A DNA stretch of 25,717 nucleotides from Collinsella aerofaciens. GTDB lineage: Bacteria; Actinomycetota; Coriobacteriia; Coriobacteriales; Coriobacteriaceae. Below are positions 23,880-25,717 of this stretch, piece by piece. Within the stretch, counting starts at the first letter, position 1. Every line of letters begins with the position of its first letter. Below the pieces are notes generated by a model that saw only the letters and a program-made list of their open reading frames with translations, was not told the DNA's origin and did no database searches. The DNA lies in NCBI RefSeq assembly GCF_028209885.1, contig NZ_JAQLEM010000030.1, forward strand, positions 1 through 25,717, read 5' to 3'. Made by a program: the position numbers and the translations under genes.

Positions 23880-24920
23880 TTGGTTCGACGTGGCTCGCAT
23901 CCGCGACTTTCGGTGATCCTTGTGGTAGAAGGTTCGCCCAGCTATGCGATGCGTGCGCTCGAGAGTATCCAGAACCAAGACCTCTACGATTTGCAGATTG
24001 TCGTTGTCTGCCGCGATGCTGCGCCCGGTGTGCGCCATTCGCTTCAGGTTGCTGCCGACAGGGACATCCATATTGATTTGATTGACGTCGAGGACGCGAA
24101 GCGCGGTGCTTGCCTTCGTGCCGGTTTTGCTGCCTCGCGTGGCTCTCAAATCATCGCTATGAACGCCGATGAGTGGTTTGCTCCGCAGTCCCTTTCCAAG
24201 ATGGTCGATATCGCGTGCGATACTACGGCAGACATAGTGCTCCCCACGGTGTCGCTCGACCGCTATGATGCACATCGAGAGCGCCATTCGCGCGTCTTGG
24301 ATGCTGCTCATATTTCCATTGATAGCAAATCCTCGATGGTGACCGGGCTGCCCCAGTTGATTTTAGGCGGCCTTGTCGTTCAGACCTCTGGCGTGATGTA
24401 CAGCCGCTCGCTGTTTGAGGCATGCCTGTCGCGCGGCAAGGCGTACCGTACGGTTGAGTTTATGGCTTATGCGCTCTCGCAGGCACGATTCGTGTCCGGC
24501 TGCGGCGACGCTTGTTTCCACGCGGTGGCACCTAAGCTTACAGATGCCTTTGATCCCACCATGTATGCCAGGATATCCGATGACACTCGAGCGCTCGACG
24601 AGCTTGCGGACTCACTCTCGGAAGCAGATAGCGGTGGTCGGCTCAAGCTGGCAAGCCAAAAGTTCTACTTTGCCGGACTGGTCGCCTGCATCGAGAATTT
24701 GTGTCTGAGCCCGCATGGAGTGTCGTCAATCGAGCGTTCCGCCCGCATGCGTGATATGCTCGAGGCGCCTCGAACTCGTCAGATGGTCGCCGCGCTCAAG
24801 GATAACCATCGGGGACTCGGTCTGTTGTTTGGGCCGATCGCCAGCGCCAAGCCCGCGCGCTGCGTGATGTGTACGCATCTGGCAGCTTTTCTTAACCGGA
24901 CGGGCACAAAAACCGCCTAA
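23880..24920 (+). CDS. Glycosyltransferase family 2-like protein
   Basis: The product is 346 residues. The N-terminal ~130 residues look like a GT-A nucleotide-sugar fold: LSVILVVEGSPSYAMRALES then IQNQDLYDLQIVVVCRDAAP, with GFAASRGSQIIAMNADEWF where family members usually have GAKGEYILFLDSDD. The metal-binding DxD is thus replaced by NADEW, which may or may not still bind metal. The C-terminal half is unlike anything I recognise and has no membrane helix. The start is TTG at 23880 after GAGAGGAC. No better in-frame start exists. It stands alone between truA and argR rather than in a polysaccharide cluster. Its acceptor is unknown, and it may be non-catalytic. Confidence 0.7.
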   Translation: MVRRGSHPRLSVILVVEGSPSYAMRALESIQNQDLYDLQIVVVCRDAAPGVRHSLQVAADRDIHIDLIDVEDAKRGACLRAGFAASRGSQIIAMNADEWFAPQSLSKMVDIACDTTADIVLPTVSLDRYDAHRERHSRVLDAAHISIDSKSSMVTGLPQLILGGLVVQTSGVMYSRSLFEACLSRGKAYRTVEFMAYALSQARFVSGCGDACFHAVAPKLTDAFDPTMYARISDDTRALDELADSLSEADSGGRLKLASQKFYFAGLVACIENLCLSPHGVSSIERSARMRDMLEAPRTRQMVAALKDNHRGLGLLFGPIASAKPARCVMCTHLAAFLNRTGTKTA

Positions 24921-24926
24921 ACGGCT

Positions 24927-25022
24927 CATTTCGAAACAAATTTGCATAGAATTGTTTCGAAATGCGTTCTTATACACAAAAGCCTTCAAATAGCGTTAAA
25001 CTATTCAATCACTAATTGATTG
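24927..25022. promoter_or_regulatory. Palindrome-rich regulatory region before argR
   Basis: Arms CATTTCGAAACAA (24927-24939) and TTGTTTCGAAATG (24952-24964) are perfect 13-bp reverse complements separated by 12 nt. A second small palindrome, CAATCA-N5-TGATTG, lies at 25006-25022. The whole gap is AT-rich and TATACA (24971-24976) could be a -10. No T-run follows the large repeat, so an operator is likelier than a terminator for the preceding gene. ArgR autoregulation is a guess from position. Confidence 0.5.
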
Positions 25023-25052
25023 TCTCCGCTATCTTTTGGAGAGAGGGTTTGT

Positions 25053-25490
25053 ATGGCTAAAAAACGCAATGGGCGCCAGGATGCCATTAGAGATATTGTG
25101 CGCAATAAGGACGTCCGCACGCAGCGCGTGCTGGTCGATGAGCTCCGCGCTATGGGCTTTGATTGCACGCAGGCGACTGTCTCTCGCGATATTGCCGATA
25201 TGGGGCTGCGTAAGCTCCCTGAGGGCATCTATGTTCTGGCAGAGGACCTGCACCTGCAGCGTATGGTTTCCGAGCTCGTAACGGGCGTTCTGCGCACCGA
25301 TAATCTGGTTATGATTAAGGCTCAGCCTGGCACGGCTTCCGGCATCGCCGCCGCCGTTGATGCGGCAGAGCTGCCCGATGTGCTTGGCTCGCTTGCCGGC
25401 AACGATACGATTTTGGTTATTGCCCAGACGGCCGAGGACGGCGAGCGTCTTGAGGCGCTGATCACTAAGCTGAGCAATTCTCGCAAGTAG
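25053..25490 (+). CDS. argR: Arginine repressor ArgR
   Basis: This 145-residue protein of the ArgR/AhrC family represses arginine biosynthesis genes when arginine is bound, acting as a hexamer. The N-terminal winged helix contains CTQATVSRDIADMGLRKL (38-55), where TVSRDI is the recognition-helix signature. The C-terminal oligomerisation and arginine-binding domain has GTASGIAAAVD (93-103) and GSLAGNDTILVIA (112-124). The ATG at 25053 follows GGAGAGAGGG. An in-frame ATG-less extension back to 25020 is unlikely. No arginine biosynthesis gene is in the window, so its targets lie elsewhere. A terminator follows. Confidence 0.95.
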   Translation: MAKKRNGRQDAIRDIVRNKDVRTQRVLVDELRAMGFDCTQATVSRDIADMGLRKLPEGIYVLAEDLHLQRMVSELVTGVLRTDNLVMIKAQPGTASGIAAAVDAAELPDVLGSLAGNDTILVIAQTAEDGERLEALITKLSNSRK

Positions 25491-25539
25491 GCGTGCGGGT
25501 CGTGCGCTCGGCACCGTGCGCGCTGACATAGTGGCTTGT

Positions 25540-25574
25540 AAGGGGTATCGACGTTGGTCGGTGCCCCCTTTTTT
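25540..25574 (+). terminator. Intrinsic terminator after argR
   Basis: The stem 25540-25552 pairs with 25557-25570 (13 pairs, one bulged C, three G-U) with a GTTG loop and a six-T run at 25569-25574. Confidence 0.85.
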
Positions 25575-25640
25575 GTCTGCCGGTATAAAGACCGCCCATC
25601 AGGTCGCTTTAAACTAAAAAGGCCCCCGAGCAGTTTAATA

Positions 25641-25717
25641 TGAACTGCACCCCAAAACTTGGACGGCTTAAATAAGAACTACGCCGCAAGGGACTGTCTC
25701 CGGAACTCCTCCGGGGT
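25641..25717 (-). mobile_element. Right end of an IS3-family insertion sequence, cut by window edge
   Basis: The terminal sequence TGAACTGCACCCCAAAACTT starting at 25641 is typical of IS3-family ends in this group (TG start and a run of C and A). The C-terminal codons of a transposase follow immediately inside, on the minus strand. The other end and any target duplication are outside the window. Confidence 0.75.
25679..25717 (-). CDS. IS3-family transposase OrfB, C-terminal fragment
   Basis: Only the last 12 codons and the TAG stop are in the window, reading TPEEFRRQSLAA. This tail, in particular the final (R/N)QSLAA, is characteristic of IS3-family OrfB integrase-type transposases, in which it follows the DDE catalytic domain. 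The rest of the gene lies beyond the right edge, so it cannot be told whether the copy is intact. Confidence 0.75.
   Translation of the reverse strand, partial: TPEEFRRQSLAA

Noticed and set aside
1..25717. CRISPR arrays, tRNA or rRNA genes, prophage genes
   Set aside because: No direct-repeat array with unique spacers, no tRNA-like or rRNA-like sequence and no phage gene was recognised. The only tandem repeat (1564-1662) has no spacer pattern.

Overview
The window looks like a chromosomal segment of a high-GC, gut-type anaerobic actinobacterium. The best fit is the Coriobacteriia and most likely Collinsella. This is an inference from gene content and order, codon use (strong preference for GTC, GCC, AAG and CTC), the zinc type of uS14 and an anaerobic purine/ureide gene set. 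No 16S rRNA or tRNA gene was seen, so the genus is not proven.

Region 1 (1-2820) is sparsely coding and accessory-like. It holds three minus-strand genes of unknown function: a small secreted protein, a small cytosolic protein, and a proline-rich protein with one membrane segment. Two non-coding stretches of just over 300 bases separate them. The second contains a three-copy 33-bp tandem repeat and two inverted repeats.

Region 2 (2821-12765) is a catabolic cluster matching, in content, the E. coli ygeW-ygeX-ygeY-hyuA-yqeB-yqeC-ygfJ region. A YheO/DauR-like regulator is divergent from dpaL (diaminopropionate ammonia-lyase), followed by ygeY (M20 hydrolase), ygeW (carbamoyltransferase family), a strong terminator, a MocA-like nucleotidyltransferase (ygfJ) and hyuA (hydantoinase/dihydropyrimidinase). 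Then comes yqeC on the minus strand, divergent from yqeB and xdhC. Together they suggest anaerobic breakdown of purine or urate-derived ureides to diaminopropionate, and then to pyruvate and ammonia, plus maturation of a selenium-dependent molybdenum hydroxylase. The hydroxylase itself, a carbamate kinase and a transporter are not in the window. Two related ~67-nt perfect or near-perfect palindromes bracket the yqeC-yqeB-xdhC block.

Region 3 (12766-22860) is the distal part of the spc operon and the whole alpha operon: rplE, rpsN, rpsH, rplF, rplR, rpsE, rpmD, rplO, secY, adk, map, infA, rpmJ, rpsM, rpsK, rpsD, rpoA, rplQ, closed by a strong terminator. It starts abruptly at rplE. rplX, rplN and the S10 genes that normally precede it are replaced by the catabolic cluster, and a plausible promoter lies 140 bp upstream of rplE. 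Several hairpins without T-runs sit between the ribosomal genes, and a structured 150-nt leader precedes rpmJ-rpsM.

Region 4 (22861-25717) holds truA, a glycosyltransferase-2-like protein and argR, with a perfect 13-bp inverted repeat before argR and a terminator after it. The right edge cuts into the 3' end of an IS3-family insertion sequence whose transposase runs on the minus strand.
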